From Gemmatimonadota bacterium (lineage in GTDB: Bacteria > Gemmatimonadota > Gemmatimonadetes > Longimicrobiales > Gaopeijiaceae), in assembly GCA_007125845.1 (NCBI GenBank), contig SLCK01000015.1, positions 23,514-87,513 on the forward strand: 64,000 bases of DNA, read 5' to 3'. Under the pieces are notes generated by a model. The model was not told where the DNA came from, did not search any database, and saw nothing but the letters and a program-made list of their open reading frames with translations. Shown here piece by piece: positions 50,904 through 59,469 of the stretch (position 1 is the first letter of the stretch; the number at the start of each line of letters is the position of its first letter). The position numbers were made by a program, and so were the translations under genes.

Positions 50904-51674
50904 TCATCCGTCGCCCGCTTCCCGGTCCGGTTGCTCGACTCGGTCGATGTAGTTCACGATCTCGAATCCGACTGCCCGCACCAACCCCGCCTCATGTCCG
51001 TCCGGATCGGCACGGGCAAGTAGAGTACGAAGTGTTCGCATGACGCTCTCCGGAGTTCTCGCATTGAAGAACTCGATCCGCTGCAGCCCCTGTTCGAGCG
51101 CCTGGAACATGGACTCCATTTCTCCCCTCGTGGCCGGGCCGACCGTGCGCTTCCCTCGGGGAAGCGGCCGCTCTCCGGCCTCTGCGGCCGTCCGGAGCTC
51201 ATAGAGGAGGAGGAGGCAGGCCTGAGCGAGGTTCAGGCTCGAATAGTCCGGGTCCGTCGGAACGACGATCACCTCGTCGCAGAGGTCCAGCGCCTCGTTC
51301 GACAGACCCCGATCCTCCCTCCCGAAGAGGAGGGCCACCGGTCCCCGCGACGTCCGCTCGACGATCCATCCGGCGCGCTCCCGGGGCCGATGATAGTTGC
51401 GATGAGCCGTGCGCGCACGGGCCGTCGTACCCACGACCGTGAGGCAATCCGAGAGTGCGTCCTCGAGCCGATCGAAGAATTCGGCCCCCTCCACTACGTC
51501 CTCCGATCGATGCGCGATGCCCGTAATGCGCCACTCGTCGAATTCCAGGGGCCTGACGAGCCGCAGACGATGCACGCCCATGTTCTTCATGGATCGTACC
51601 ACGCCGGCGATGTTCACGAGGTTCTGAGGCTCGTCCAGGACCACCACCACGTTTTCCAGGCCTTTCGCAGTCAT
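50904..51674 (-). CDS. SPOUT-family RNA 2'-O-methyltransferase, TrmJ-like
   Basis: 256 residues. S-adenosylmethionine enzyme of the SpoU/TrmH class, with the deep trefoil knot. The N-terminal motif 1 is EPQNLVNIAGVVRSMKNMG, motif 2 is ALLFGREDRGLSNEALDL, and motif 3 is YSSLNLAQACLLLLYEL, all in the TrmJ arrangement (tRNA ribose-32 methylation). The C-terminal ~90 residues form the helical extension (FFNARTPESVMRTLRTLLARA) found in TrmJ. Ends about 100 bases upstream of the GGDEF-remnant start. Confidence 0.9.
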   Translation of the reverse strand: MTAKGLENVVVVLDEPQNLVNIAGVVRSMKNMGVHRLRLVRPLEFDEWRITGIAHRSEDVVEGAEFFDRLEDALSDCLTVVGTTARARTAHRNYHRPRERAGWIVERTSRGPVALLFGREDRGLSNEALDLCDEVIVVPTDPDYSSLNLAQACLLLLYELRTAAEAGERPLPRGKRTVGPATRGEMESMFQALEQGLQRIEFFNARTPESVMRTLRTLLARADPDGHEAGLVRAVGFEIVNYIDRVEQPDREAGDG

Positions 51675-51746
51675 CGTTCGATCACACTCATTTGCTCGAC
51701 GGTGGTTGAAGTTGGGGATTGACCACCGCTGGGAGGGTGGAGAGGA

Positions 51747-52979
51747 TCAATCCGGCTGACGGAGGCGGAGTCCCCAGAGGCCCGCCACTCCCCCGATCAG
51801 GGCCGCTACGAGATAGGGCCATGACGTGCCGGCGAGATCCCACAGGACGCCGGCGAGGAGAGGCCCCAGGATTCGCGCCATGGCTCCCACGCTCTGACCC
51901 ACTCCCATGGCCCCCCCCTGCAACGCATCCGGCGCGGAGCGCGACAGCAGGCTCACCAGGGAAGGAAGGGTGCCGCCGAATCCCAGCGCCAGGAGGCCCA
52001 GCCCAACCAGAAGGACCGGAACCGTCCCGGCGGTGGCGATGACGATAAGGCCCGCCACGAAGGGCACCCCCGAGATCCGGATCAGGAGTACCTCTCCGAA
52101 GCGGGGAACGAGGAGCCGGACCAGTCCACCCTGCATCACCGCCGAGACCACGCCCATGAAGGCGAAGAGCCACCCCACATCGCGTTCCCCGAGGGAGAAC
52201 CGCTCGGCGGCGAAGAGCGGAAAGGTGGGATGCATCGCCGAGAACGCGGTCGTGAAGAGGAAGGAGAGGACCAGCACGCGGAGGAAGTCGGGATTTCCGA
52301 GCACCACGCGCAACTCGTCGCGTCCGGGCGTGGCGGAGCCTTGCCGGTCGCGAGTCGTCAATAGCGCCCGCTCACTCGCCGGGAGCGATTCCGGGAGCAA
52401 GAAGAGAGCCAGAAAGGCATTCGAGGCGCAGAGCCCGGCGGCGGCCAGTCCGGGCAGCTCCGGAGAGATCGGTGCGAGCAGACCTCCGATGGCCGGGCCA
52501 AAGATGAAGCCCAGGCCGAACGCAGCTCCAATGAGCCCCATCGTCCCGGCGCGCTCCTTCGGTGGCGTAACATCGGCGATGTAGGCTTGTGCCACGGAAA
52601 TGTTCGCGCCCCCCGCACCCGCCATCACACGCGAGAGGAGGAGGACCAGAATCGAGTCGGCGAAGGCGAATACAACGTAAGAGGCCGCAGAGCCCAGGAG
52701 GCCGACGATGAGGACGGGCCTTCGCCCGAACCGATCGGAGAGGCGTCCCCAGAGAGGAGCGAGGACCAGCTGGGCCGCCGAATACGACAGGACCAGGATC
52801 CCGATCTGTACGCCCGAGGCACCAAACCGGTCGGCGTACAGCGGAAGGAGGGGGAGTACGATCCCGAACCCCACGAGGTCCACGAAGACCGTGAGGAAAA
52901 GGATCCCCAGGCGTACCCAGGGGGGAGCGCCGGGAACTTCAGGCCCTCCGTTCGTCTTCGTCTGTGCCGGACGCCTCAC
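51747..52979 (-). CDS. Major facilitator superfamily drug/proton antiporter, TetA-like
   Basis: 410 residues from a GTG at 52979, overlapping the end of tatA by 41 bases. Twelve hydrophobic helices. The first is LGILFLTVFVDLVGFGIVLPLLPLYA; the helix 2-3 loop has the family motif GRLSDRFGRRPVLIVGLLG; helix 5 has GLIGAAFGLGFIFGPAIGGLL (motif C of proton antiporters). The overall pattern matches TetA-type tetracycline/multidrug exporters, but the substrate cannot be assigned and no resistance should be assumed. Confidence 0.9.
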   Translation of the reverse strand: MRRPAQTKTNGGPEVPGAPPWVRLGILFLTVFVDLVGFGIVLPLLPLYADRFGASGVQIGILVLSYSAAQLVLAPLWGRLSDRFGRRPVLIVGLLGSAASYVVFAFADSILVLLLSRVMAGAGGANISVAQAYIADVTPPKERAGTMGLIGAAFGLGFIFGPAIGGLLAPISPELPGLAAAGLCASNAFLALFLLPESLPASERALLTTRDRQGSATPGRDELRVVLGNPDFLRVLVLSFLFTTAFSAMHPTFPLFAAERFSLGERDVGWLFAFMGVVSAVMQGGLVRLLVPRFGEVLLIRISGVPFVAGLIVIATAGTVPVLLVGLGLLALGFGGTLPSLVSLLSRSAPDALQGGAMGVGQSVGAMARILGPLLAGVLWDLAGTSWPYLVAALIGGVAGLWGLRLRQPD

Positions 52980-53136
52980 CGTCTTCCAGCCGCTCCGGCT
53001 CCTTCACCCCGGTCTTGAAGTTTCGGATGCCTTCTCCCACCCCGCGCGCGATGTCCGGGATCCGTTTGGCCCCGAATAGGAGCATGAGGAGGAAGAGGAC
53101 AATGATGACCTCGCCGATGCCGATGCCACCAAACAC
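52939..53136 (-). CDS. tatA: Sec-independent translocase component TatA/TatE
   Basis: 65 residues. One N-terminal membrane helix (GIGIGEVIIVLFLLMLLFG), the hinge FGAKRIPDIARGVGEGIRNFK and an acidic tail (EDGEASGTDEDE). This is the pore-forming subunit of the twin-arginine system, which exports folded proteins such as the ActB-type subunit with its RRDFLK signal. No tatB or tatC is adjacent. Confidence 0.94.
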   Translation of the reverse strand: MFGGIGIGEVIIVLFLLMLLFGAKRIPDIARGVGEGIRNFKTGVKEPERLEDGEASGTDEDERRA

Positions 53137-53348
53137 GATCTGGCCTCCCTATCTCGAAGAAACGCGGACCCTCTCCCTCGCTGTACCCCGGACTCGCCTC
53201 CGGTTATCGAGCGGGCCCGAAATCTCTCGAAGAAGGCTCCAGAAAGCCACCCGTGGCCACCAGTGGAAGACGAGCGCTTGACGCCTCCTGCGGGAATTCC
53301 TCTATTGGCGTGGCGCCACCGCCCCCTTTCACCAAGTCGGAGGTATGG

Positions 53349-53741
53349 ATGTCTGAGATCCCCACGGGCCTGCACTACACCCAGGAGCACGAGTACCTGA
53401 AGCCGACCGACGAGGACGACGTCTTCGTGGTGGGAGTCACGGACTACGCCCAGGGGGAGCTCGGAGACGTGGTGTACCTCGAGCTCCCCAGCGCCGGCGA
53501 GGCCTTCGAGAAGATGGAGGTCTTCGGCACCATCGAAGCCGTCAAGGCCGTCAGCGACCTCTTCAGCCCGATCAGCGGGGAGGTGGTCGAGGTGAACGCC
53601 GCTCTGGACGAGGACCCGGCCCTGGTGAACGTGGATCCGTACGGAGAGGGCTGGATGGTACGCATTCGCGCAACCGATCCATCCGAGCTGGACAATCTCC
53701 TCGACGACGACGGCTATCGGGAGCTGCTCGGGGAAAAGTAG
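53349..53741 (+). CDS. gcvH: Glycine cleavage system H protein
   Basis: 130 residues, normal H-protein length, from ATG 53349 with GGAGG upstream. It carries the lipoyl arm that shuttles the aminomethyl group between P and T proteins. The lipoylated Lys is in FGTIEAVKAVSDLFSPISGEV; other conserved parts are HYTQEHEYL and NVDPYGEGWMVRI. It is 98 bases upstream of gcvP on the same strand. No gcvT is in the window. Confidence 0.96.
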   Translation: MSEIPTGLHYTQEHEYLKPTDEDDVFVVGVTDYAQGELGDVVYLELPSAGEAFEKMEVFGTIEAVKAVSDLFSPISGEVVEVNAALDEDPALVNVDPYGEGWMVRIRATDPSELDNLLDDDGYRELLGEK

Positions 53742-53839
53742 CCTCTCACCCTGGCTCTTCGGAACGCGGGCCTCGCAAGCGGGTTTGCTCACAACTGCGG
53801 AAGCGACCCGAACGAACCGTTGATCCCAGGCGCAGGTAA

Positions 53840-56740
53840 ATGACGACCACGACCAGCCGGACACTCGACCGCACCGACTCCTTCCTGGACAGACACCTCG
53901 GCCCGGACGCCGAATCCATCTCGGCGATGCTCGAGGCGTTGGGCTACGCCTCGATGGCCGAGCTCCTGGACGACGCGGTTCCGGCCTCGATCCGAAACGA
54001 TGAGCTCCCCGGATTCGAGGAAGCACGCTCGGAGTTCGAGCTGCTCGCCGAGCTCCGGAAGATCGCAAGCGAAAACCAGATCCATCGATCCTTCATCGGT
54101 CTCGGATATCACGACACCGTGACACCTCCGGTGATCGTCCGGAACATCCTCGAGAACCCCGGATGGTACACCCAGTACACGCCCTACCAGGCGGAGATCT
54201 CGCAGGGACGGCTCGAGGCGTTGCTGAACTTCCAGACCGTCGCCATCGACCTTACGGGCCTGGAGATCGCAAATGCCTCCCTTCTTGACGAGGGGACTGC
54301 GGCGGCAGAGGCGATGGCGCTCCTTCTGGACGAAGCCGGTAAGGACAGGAACGCCTTCCTCGTCGACGAGGGGTGCCATCCTCAAACGATCGAGGTGATT
54401 CGCACCCGAGCGCGCCCTATCGGGGTGGAGATTCGGATCCGGCCTCGCGAGGACATGACCTTCGATGATTCGGTCTTCGGAGCCCTCCTGGCCTACCCGG
54501 ACACCAATGGCGAGGTGACGGACCTCACACCGATCATCCGCACGGCTCACGAGGCGGGAGCGATGGTCGCCGTCGTCGCGGACCTTCTGGCCCTGACTGT
54601 CCTGACGCCTCCGGGCGAGATGGGCGCCGACGTCGCGGTGGGCAATACCCAACGCTTGGGCGTTCCTCTCGGCTATGGAGGCCCGCACGCCGCCTACTTC
54701 GCCGCTCGGGACGCCTTCAAGCGGCGCATTCCGGGCCGGATCATCGGAGTCTCGAGAGACGCGGATGGGAACCGGGCGCTGCGGATGGCGCTTCAGACGA
54801 GAGAGCAGCACATCCGGAGGGAGCGGGCCACCTCGAACATCTGCACGGCCCAGGTGCTCCTCGCCATCATGGCCTCGATGTATGCGGTCTATCACGGACC
54901 CGAGGGCCTGAAGCGTATCGCGACGCGGATTCACGACCTCACGCGCGCGCTCGCCAGGGGGCTCGAGGGAATGGGTCACGAGGTGCTGACCCGCGTCTTC
55001 TTCGACACCTTCCGGATACGCCCGATCGCCCTCGATCCCGCCGAAGTCATGGCAAGAGCCCGGGAACGAAGGGTCAACCTGAGGGACTTCGGGGACGGAA
55101 CCCTTGGAATCGCCCTGGACGAGGCCGTCGAGTCGCACGAGCTGACTTCCCTCCTGAAGCTCTTCGCTCCGGAAGGGAAGTCGACCCCTTCCCCTGCCGA
55201 GCTCGTCGAGGCGTTGAACGAGGACGACCCGGTGGTTCCCGCCGAGCTCAGGCGCAGCTCTCCCTTTCTCGAGCATCCGGTCTTCAATCGGCATCACTCC
55301 GAGACCGAGATGCTCCGCTACATCAAGCAGCTCGAGGAGCGGGATCTATCGCTCGCGACCAGCATGATTCCCCTGGGTTCCTGCACGATGAAGCTCAACG
55401 CCACCACGCAGATGCAGGCGCTGAGCTGGCCCGAATTTTCGCGCATGCACCCCTTCGTTCCCTCCGAGCAGGCTCGGGGCTACCGCCGCATCATCGAGGA
55501 CCTGAGCCGCTGGCTGGCGGGCATCACCGGCCTCCCCGGCGTGTCATTGCAACCGAACTCGGGCGCCCAGGGGGAATACGCCGGACTCCTGGTGATCCGG
55601 GCGTTCCACGAGGATCGGGGAGAGGAGCACAGGAACGTCTGCCTCATTCCCTCGTCCGCCCACGGCACGAATCCCGCCTCGGCGGTGATGGCGGGCATGC
55701 GCGTCGTCGTGGTCCGCTGCGAGGAGAATGGCGACATCGACCTCGGCGACCTGCGGGCGAAAGCAGAGAAGCACAGCGAGGAGCTGGCCGCGGTGATGAT
55801 CACCTACCCGTCGACCCACGGCGTCTTCGAGCCCCACATCGAGGAGGTGTGTGAGGTCATCCACGAGCACGGGGGACAGGTGTATCTGGACGGAGCCAAC
55901 CTGAACGCCAAGGTGGGGATCTGTCGGCCCGGTGACTACGGAGCCGACGTCTGCCACATCAACCTGCACAAGACCTTCGCGATTCCTCACGGCGGGGGAG
56001 GCCCGGGGATGGGGCCGATCTGCGCCGCCGCACACCTGCAGCCTTTCCTTCCCGGGCATCCGCTCGCAGAGGTGGGAGGGGATCGGGCGATCGGACCCAT
56101 CGCCGCCGCCCCCTGGGGCAGCGCGTCGATCCTTCTCATCTCATGGGCCTACTTGGCTCTCCTCGGGCGGGAAGGTGTGCGGAAAGCGAGCGAGGTGGCG
56201 ATTCTGAACGCGAACTACATGGCGGACCGACTCGCGGGGCATTTCGACGTCCTCTTCAGGGGACGGAAGGGGAGAGTGGCGCACGAGTTCATCCTCGACC
56301 TGCAACCCTTTCGCAAGTCCCTCGGAATCACTGAGGAGGACGTCGCCAAGCGTCTCATGGATTACGGGTTTCACGCACCTACCATGTCGTGGCCCGTCCC
56401 GGGCACGATCATGGTCGAGCCAACCGAGTCGGAGTCTCGCGAGGAGCTGGACCGCTACTGCGACGCACTGATCTCGATAAGGGCGGAGATCCAACAGGTT
56501 GAGCTGGGAATCGTGGAGGCTCAGGAAAGCGTGCTCAAGCACGCGCCCCATACCGCGGCCTCGGTCATTAGCGATGAGTGGACACAGGCCTATTCGCGGG
56601 AAACGGCGGCCTTCCCCGCACCGTGGACCCGGGAGCGAAAGTTCTGGCCCGGGGTCCGACGGGTGGACAACGCCTACGGTGACCGTAATCTGGTGTGCGC
56701 CTGTCCCCCAATCGAATCCTACGCCGAGGCCGCGGGCTGA
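53840..56740 (+). CDS. gcvP: Glycine dehydrogenase (decarboxylating), P protein, single-chain form
   Basis: 966 residues, a full-length P protein with both the alpha and beta halves in one chain. PLP enzyme that decarboxylates glycine and loads the aminomethyl group on the lipoyl arm of GcvH. It begins with [21 protein letters not shown], has the IGLGYHDT segment, and carries the PLP lysine in [18 protein letters not shown] at about residue 705. It is 98 bases behind gcvH. No glycine riboswitch pattern was recognised upstream. Confidence 0.97.
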   Translation: MTTTTSRTLDRTDSFLDRHLGPDAESISAMLEALGYASMAELLDDAVPASIRNDELPGFEEARSEFELLAELRKIASENQIHRSFIGLGYHDTVTPPVIVRNILENPGWYTQYTPYQAEISQGRLEALLNFQTVAIDLTGLEIANASLLDEGTAAAEAMALLLDEAGKDRNAFLVDEGCHPQTIEVIRTRARPIGVEIRIRPREDMTFDDSVFGALLAYPDTNGEVTDLTPIIRTAHEAGAMVAVVADLLALTVLTPPGEMGADVAVGNTQRLGVPLGYGGPHAAYFAARDAFKRRIPGRIIGVSRDADGNRALRMALQTREQHIRRERATSNICTAQVLLAIMASMYAVYHGPEGLKRIATRIHDLTRALARGLEGMGHEVLTRVFFDTFRIRPIALDPAEVMARARERRVNLRDFGDGTLGIALDEAVESHELTSLLKLFAPEGKSTPSPAELVEALNEDDPVVPAELRRSSPFLEHPVFNRHHSETEMLRYIKQLEERDLSLATSMIPLGSCTMKLNATTQMQALSWPEFSRMHPFVPSEQARGYRRIIEDLSRWLAGITGLPGVSLQPNSGAQGEYAGLLVIRAFHEDRGEEHRNVCLIPSSAHGTNPASAVMAGMRVVVVRCEENGDIDLGDLRAKAEKHSEELAAVMITYPSTHGVFEPHIEEVCEVIHEHGGQVYLDGANLNAKVGICRPGDYGADVCHINLHKTFAIPHGGGGPGMGPICAAAHLQPFLPGHPLAEVGGDRAIGPIAAAPWGSASILLISWAYLALLGREGVRKASEVAILNANYMADRLAGHFDVLFRGRKGRVAHEFILDLQPFRKSLGITEEDVAKRLMDYGFHAPTMSWPVPGTIMVEPTESESREELDRYCDALISIRAEIQQVELGIVEAQESVLKHAPHTAASVISDEWTQAYSRETAAFPAPWTRERKFWPGVRRVDNAYGDRNLVCACPPIESYAEAAG

Positions 56741-56808
56741 GCGCAGAGCAGGGGCGCCCCCCGGCGAACGAAGCGGAAGCTCAACTCGAAATACGGGAGG
56801 AATCAACG

Positions 56809-57498
56809 ATGGCAAAGCTCACCTTTCACGGCCACGCCACCTTCTCGATCGAAACCGAGGACGGCACCCGGATCGTGATCGATCCATGGTTCGACGAGAA
56901 CCCAGTCTCAGATGTGACCAGCGAGGAGGTCGGGGAGGTGGATTACATCTTCTGCACCCACGGTCACACCGACCACTTCGAGGATGCCATTCCCCTCGCC
57001 AAGCGCACCGGAGCGACCCTCGTGGCCTCCGCCGAGATCGCCGGCTTCGCAGAGACCCAGGGAGTGGAGAACGTGCACCCGATGCATATCGGCGGTGCCT
57101 TCCAGTTCCCCTTCGGACGGGCGAAGATGACTCCCGCTCTGCACGGCGGACAGGTTCATGGGGACGAGACGGGGACCTTCACCACGGTCCCGGGCGGCTT
57201 TCTTCTGAACGTCGACGGTGTGGGGGTCTACCACGCGGGCGACACGGCACTTCTGGGGGACATGCGGTTCCTGGAGGGTCAGGTCGACTTCGCCCTCCTT
57301 CCGATCGGCGACAACTTCACAATGGGCCCGGATGACGCGGTGCGGGCCACCGAGCTCATCCATCCGCGCGTGGTCGTGCCCATGCACTTCAACACCTGGG
57401 AGCCGATCGCGCAGGATCCGGAAGCTTTTCGCAAGATGATGGGCGACCGGGCCCGCGTGGAAGTCATGGAGCCCGGGGACACCATCCCGCTCGGTTGA
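56809..57498 (+). CDS. MBL-fold metal-dependent hydrolase, UPF0173 family
   Basis: 229 residues from ATG 56809 with GGGAGGA upstream. Metallo-beta-lactamase fold of the UPF0173 type: FHGHATFSIE near the start, the metal-binding CTHGHTDHFED motif, VYHAGDTALLGDM, and MHFNTWEPI near the end. Substrate unknown for this family. The stop overlaps the TTG start of the lipoyl-transfer gene, so the two are coupled. It is 68 bases behind gcvP. Confidence 0.92.
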   Translation: MAKLTFHGHATFSIETEDGTRIVIDPWFDENPVSDVTSEEVGEVDYIFCTHGHTDHFEDAIPLAKRTGATLVASAEIAGFAETQGVENVHPMHIGGAFQFPFGRAKMTPALHGGQVHGDETGTFTTVPGGFLLNVDGVGVYHAGDTALLGDMRFLEGQVDFALLPIGDNFTMGPDDAVRATELIHPRVVVPMHFNTWEPIAQDPEAFRKMMGDRARVEVMEPGDTIPLG

Positions 57499-58355
57499 CA
57501 GGCCCTACGCCCCCGAGGCGGTGGCGAATCCTCAGGGATCCCCCGGCATCGGGCGCCTGGAACATGGCGGTGGACGTGGCCCTCGCGAAGGCGCTCGAGG
57601 AGTCAGAAGGGGTTCTCCGCATCTACCGGTGGGCCCGACCCACGCTCTCGCTCGGGCGAAACCAGCCTGCCCGTGACCGCTACGATCCCAGCGCCATCGA
57701 AGCGCTGGGGGGGGACGTCGTGCGCCGACCCAGTGGCGGGCGGGAGGTCATGCACGACCGGGAGCTGACGTACTCGGTCATCCTTCCGCTCAGGGGTCTC
57801 GGCGGTCTACGCCAGAGCTACGTCACGCTGAACCAAGGGTTGGTCTCAGCCCTCCGCTCGCTGGGCGTAAACGCCCGGCTCGCCCCCCGCACCGGTCGTC
57901 CACCGGGACCGGAGGGGGGGGACTGCTTCAAGCAGGCGGCCGAAGGGGAGGTGGAGGTCGATGGTCGCAAGCTCGTGGGCAGCGCCCAGGCCCGGATCGG
58001 ACATGCGCTCCTCCAGCATGGATCGATCCTCCTTGCGCCTCCGTCCATATCGCTCGAGTCCCTCTACACGCCCCCCGCCGACCACGCCCCTTCGCCCGGG
58101 CAGGTTCGCATGCAGCGCCCGCACAACGGCCCGAGACCCGTCTCCTTCCCTCCGTCCCCCAGCGGCGGGATCACGCTATCCGAGGCATGCGCCGGGCCGA
58201 TTGGATTTCCGCGCCTCTCCGCCGCAGTGGAGGCGGCCATGGCCGGCTGTCTCGGTGGGCGGTGGGCGATCGACAGCCTCCGGGACGGCGAACGAAGCCT
58301 GGCGGAATCGCTCCTGGGCCAGTACCGTTGCTCGGCCCGGACCTGGGCCAGGTGA
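57495..58355 (+). CDS. Octanoyltransferase/lipoate-protein ligase family protein (LipM/LplA-like)
   Basis: 286 residues from a TTG start in a TTGA overlap. Biotin/lipoate-protein ligase catalytic fold: the N-terminal NMAVDVAL, YRWARPTLSLGRNQPA, RRPSGGREVMHDRELTYSV and the late DCFKQAAEGEVEVDGRKLVGSAQARIGHALLQHGSIL, where the Cys, Lys and GSAQxR order is shared by LipM and LplA. It would attach octanoate or lipoate to lipoyl domains such as GcvH and the 2-oxoglutarate dehydrogenase E2. The position behind gcvH-gcvP supports this. LipM versus LplA cannot be decided by eye. The last ~90 residues are less conserved. Confidence 0.85.
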   Translation: MTGPTPPRRWRILRDPPASGAWNMAVDVALAKALEESEGVLRIYRWARPTLSLGRNQPARDRYDPSAIEALGGDVVRRPSGGREVMHDRELTYSVILPLRGLGGLRQSYVTLNQGLVSALRSLGVNARLAPRTGRPPGPEGGDCFKQAAEGEVEVDGRKLVGSAQARIGHALLQHGSILLAPPSISLESLYTPPADHAPSPGQVRMQRPHNGPRPVSFPPSPSGGITLSEACAGPIGFPRLSAAVEAAMAGCLGGRWAIDSLRDGERSLAESLLGQYRCSARTWAR

Positions 58356-58472
58356 GGAGTGGGCGGACCTTTGCGGGGACGGCGCGGGACGGCATGATTC
58401 GGCCCGCGGCCGAGTGGGGACAAGCGGTCCGCAGCGGTGCATGAAGCTCAAAACGTACGTCGGGAAGCGGAC

Positions 58473-58501
58473 TTGACATGTGGCGAGGGTGGCCTCATTA
58501 T
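58473..58501 (+). promoter_or_regulatory. Strong candidate sigma-70 promoter of the ExbB/TolQ-like gene
   Basis: TTGACA at 58473-58478 is a perfect -35 box; CATTAT at 58496-58501 matches 4/6 of the -10 box; the spacing is exactly 17 bases. Transcription would start near 58508, about 90 bases before the TTG start. Confidence 0.7.
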
Positions 58502-58598
58502 CCCACCTTCCACTTTAAAGAGCCCGACGTTCCGCAGCCCCAGGCCGGAACGAGAGTTCGATTGATTGCAACAGCATCCACTTTGGCAGGAGGTCCCT

Positions 58599-59297
58599 TT
58601 GGTCGGTCAAATGCAACTCTACGGCGCCCTTCTTCAGATCCCGGGGGTGGACGCCCCCGAAATGACGATGACCGAACAGATGGCCTTCGTCTGGGACGAG
58701 ATGGGCTTCATGCGCTGGCCGCTCGGCGCCTGCGTCGTGGTAGCGATCCTGGTGATCATCTGGAAGTTCTTCGATCTCCTCGCGAAGAGTGGGAAGACGA
58801 GAAGGATCCTCACCGAGGTCAACCAGCTCCTCAGCGAGCACAAGGTCGAAGAGGCCATGGAGGTCTGCCGGGAGTCGGACTCGCCCGCCGCAAACATCCT
58901 CTTCGCTGGGTTGGAGCGTCGGAACGAGGGCACCGACCGCATCATGAAGGCGATCGAGAACCAGGGGCTGCTCGAGCTCTCGCGTCTCGAGAAGGGGCTC
59001 GTGGTGCTCGCGACCCTCATCAACATCGCTCCCCTCCTCGGCTTCCTCGGGACCGTCATTGGGATGATCCTGGCCTTCCAGGCGATCGAGGTCGCGGGTG
59101 AGGTGGAGGCGACGCTGGTGGCGGGAGGAATCAAGGTGGCGCTGTTGACCACCGCGACCGGTCTGGCCATCGCAATCCCGGTCAGCATCGCTCACAACTA
59201 CTTCGTGTCGCGGATCGACTCCCTCGTCATCGACATGGAGGAGTCCGCACAGAAGATGATCGACACGCTCCACGCGATGGAGAGCCCGCGCGTCTGA
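58599..59297 (+). CDS. MotA/TolQ/ExbB proton channel family protein
   Basis: 232 residues from a TTG start at 58599, chosen because AGGAGG lies 5 bases upstream; the ATG at 58611 is 17 bases from it and is less likely. Three membrane helices: WPLGACVVVAILVIIWKFF, GLVVLATLINIAPLLGFLGTVIGMILAF and GGIKVALLTTATGLAIAIPVSIAHNYF. The APLLGFLGTVIGMI and LLTTATGLAIAIPVSIAHNYF segments are diagnostic. It would harness the proton gradient for a partner such as ExbD/TolR, which is not encoded here. Own promoter and terminator, so it is probably monocistronic. Confidence 0.92.
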   Translation: MVGQMQLYGALLQIPGVDAPEMTMTEQMAFVWDEMGFMRWPLGACVVVAILVIIWKFFDLLAKSGKTRRILTEVNQLLSEHKVEEAMEVCRESDSPAANILFAGLERRNEGTDRIMKAIENQGLLELSRLEKGLVVLATLINIAPLLGFLGTVIGMILAFQAIEVAGEVEATLVAGGIKVALLTTATGLAIAIPVSIAHNYFVSRIDSLVIDMEESAQKMIDTLHAMESPRV

Positions 59298-59340
59298 GCG
59301 GCAGCCCGCCGGGTTCGCCCTGGACGGCCTGAAAGACAAG

Positions 59341-59379
59341 AGAAGGGGGGTCACTCGACGCGGGGTGGCCCCCCTTCTT
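59341..59379 (+). terminator. Terminator hairpin after the ExbB/TolQ-like gene
   Basis: AGAAGGGGGG (59341-59350) pairs with CCCCCCTTCT (59369-59378), a 10-base perfect stem around an 18-base loop. The tail is short in T (TTCTTG), so termination efficiency is uncertain. Confidence 0.6.
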
Positions 59380-59469
59380 GCGTTCCGCGTTCCCGTCCGC
59401 CCCGGGCACCTCGCCGCACGTATGAGCCACACGCTCGATCCACCCTCGATCCTGCCCTGATCCGCTGCC

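Noticed and set aside
53137..53348. Glycine riboswitch upstream of gcvH
   Set aside because: No tandem aptamer-like pattern could be seen in the 200 bases before the start codon.
53004..54068. A 354-codon minus-strand frame across tatA, gcvH and the start of gcvP
   Set aside because: It covers three well-supported genes in other frames and has no domain of its own.
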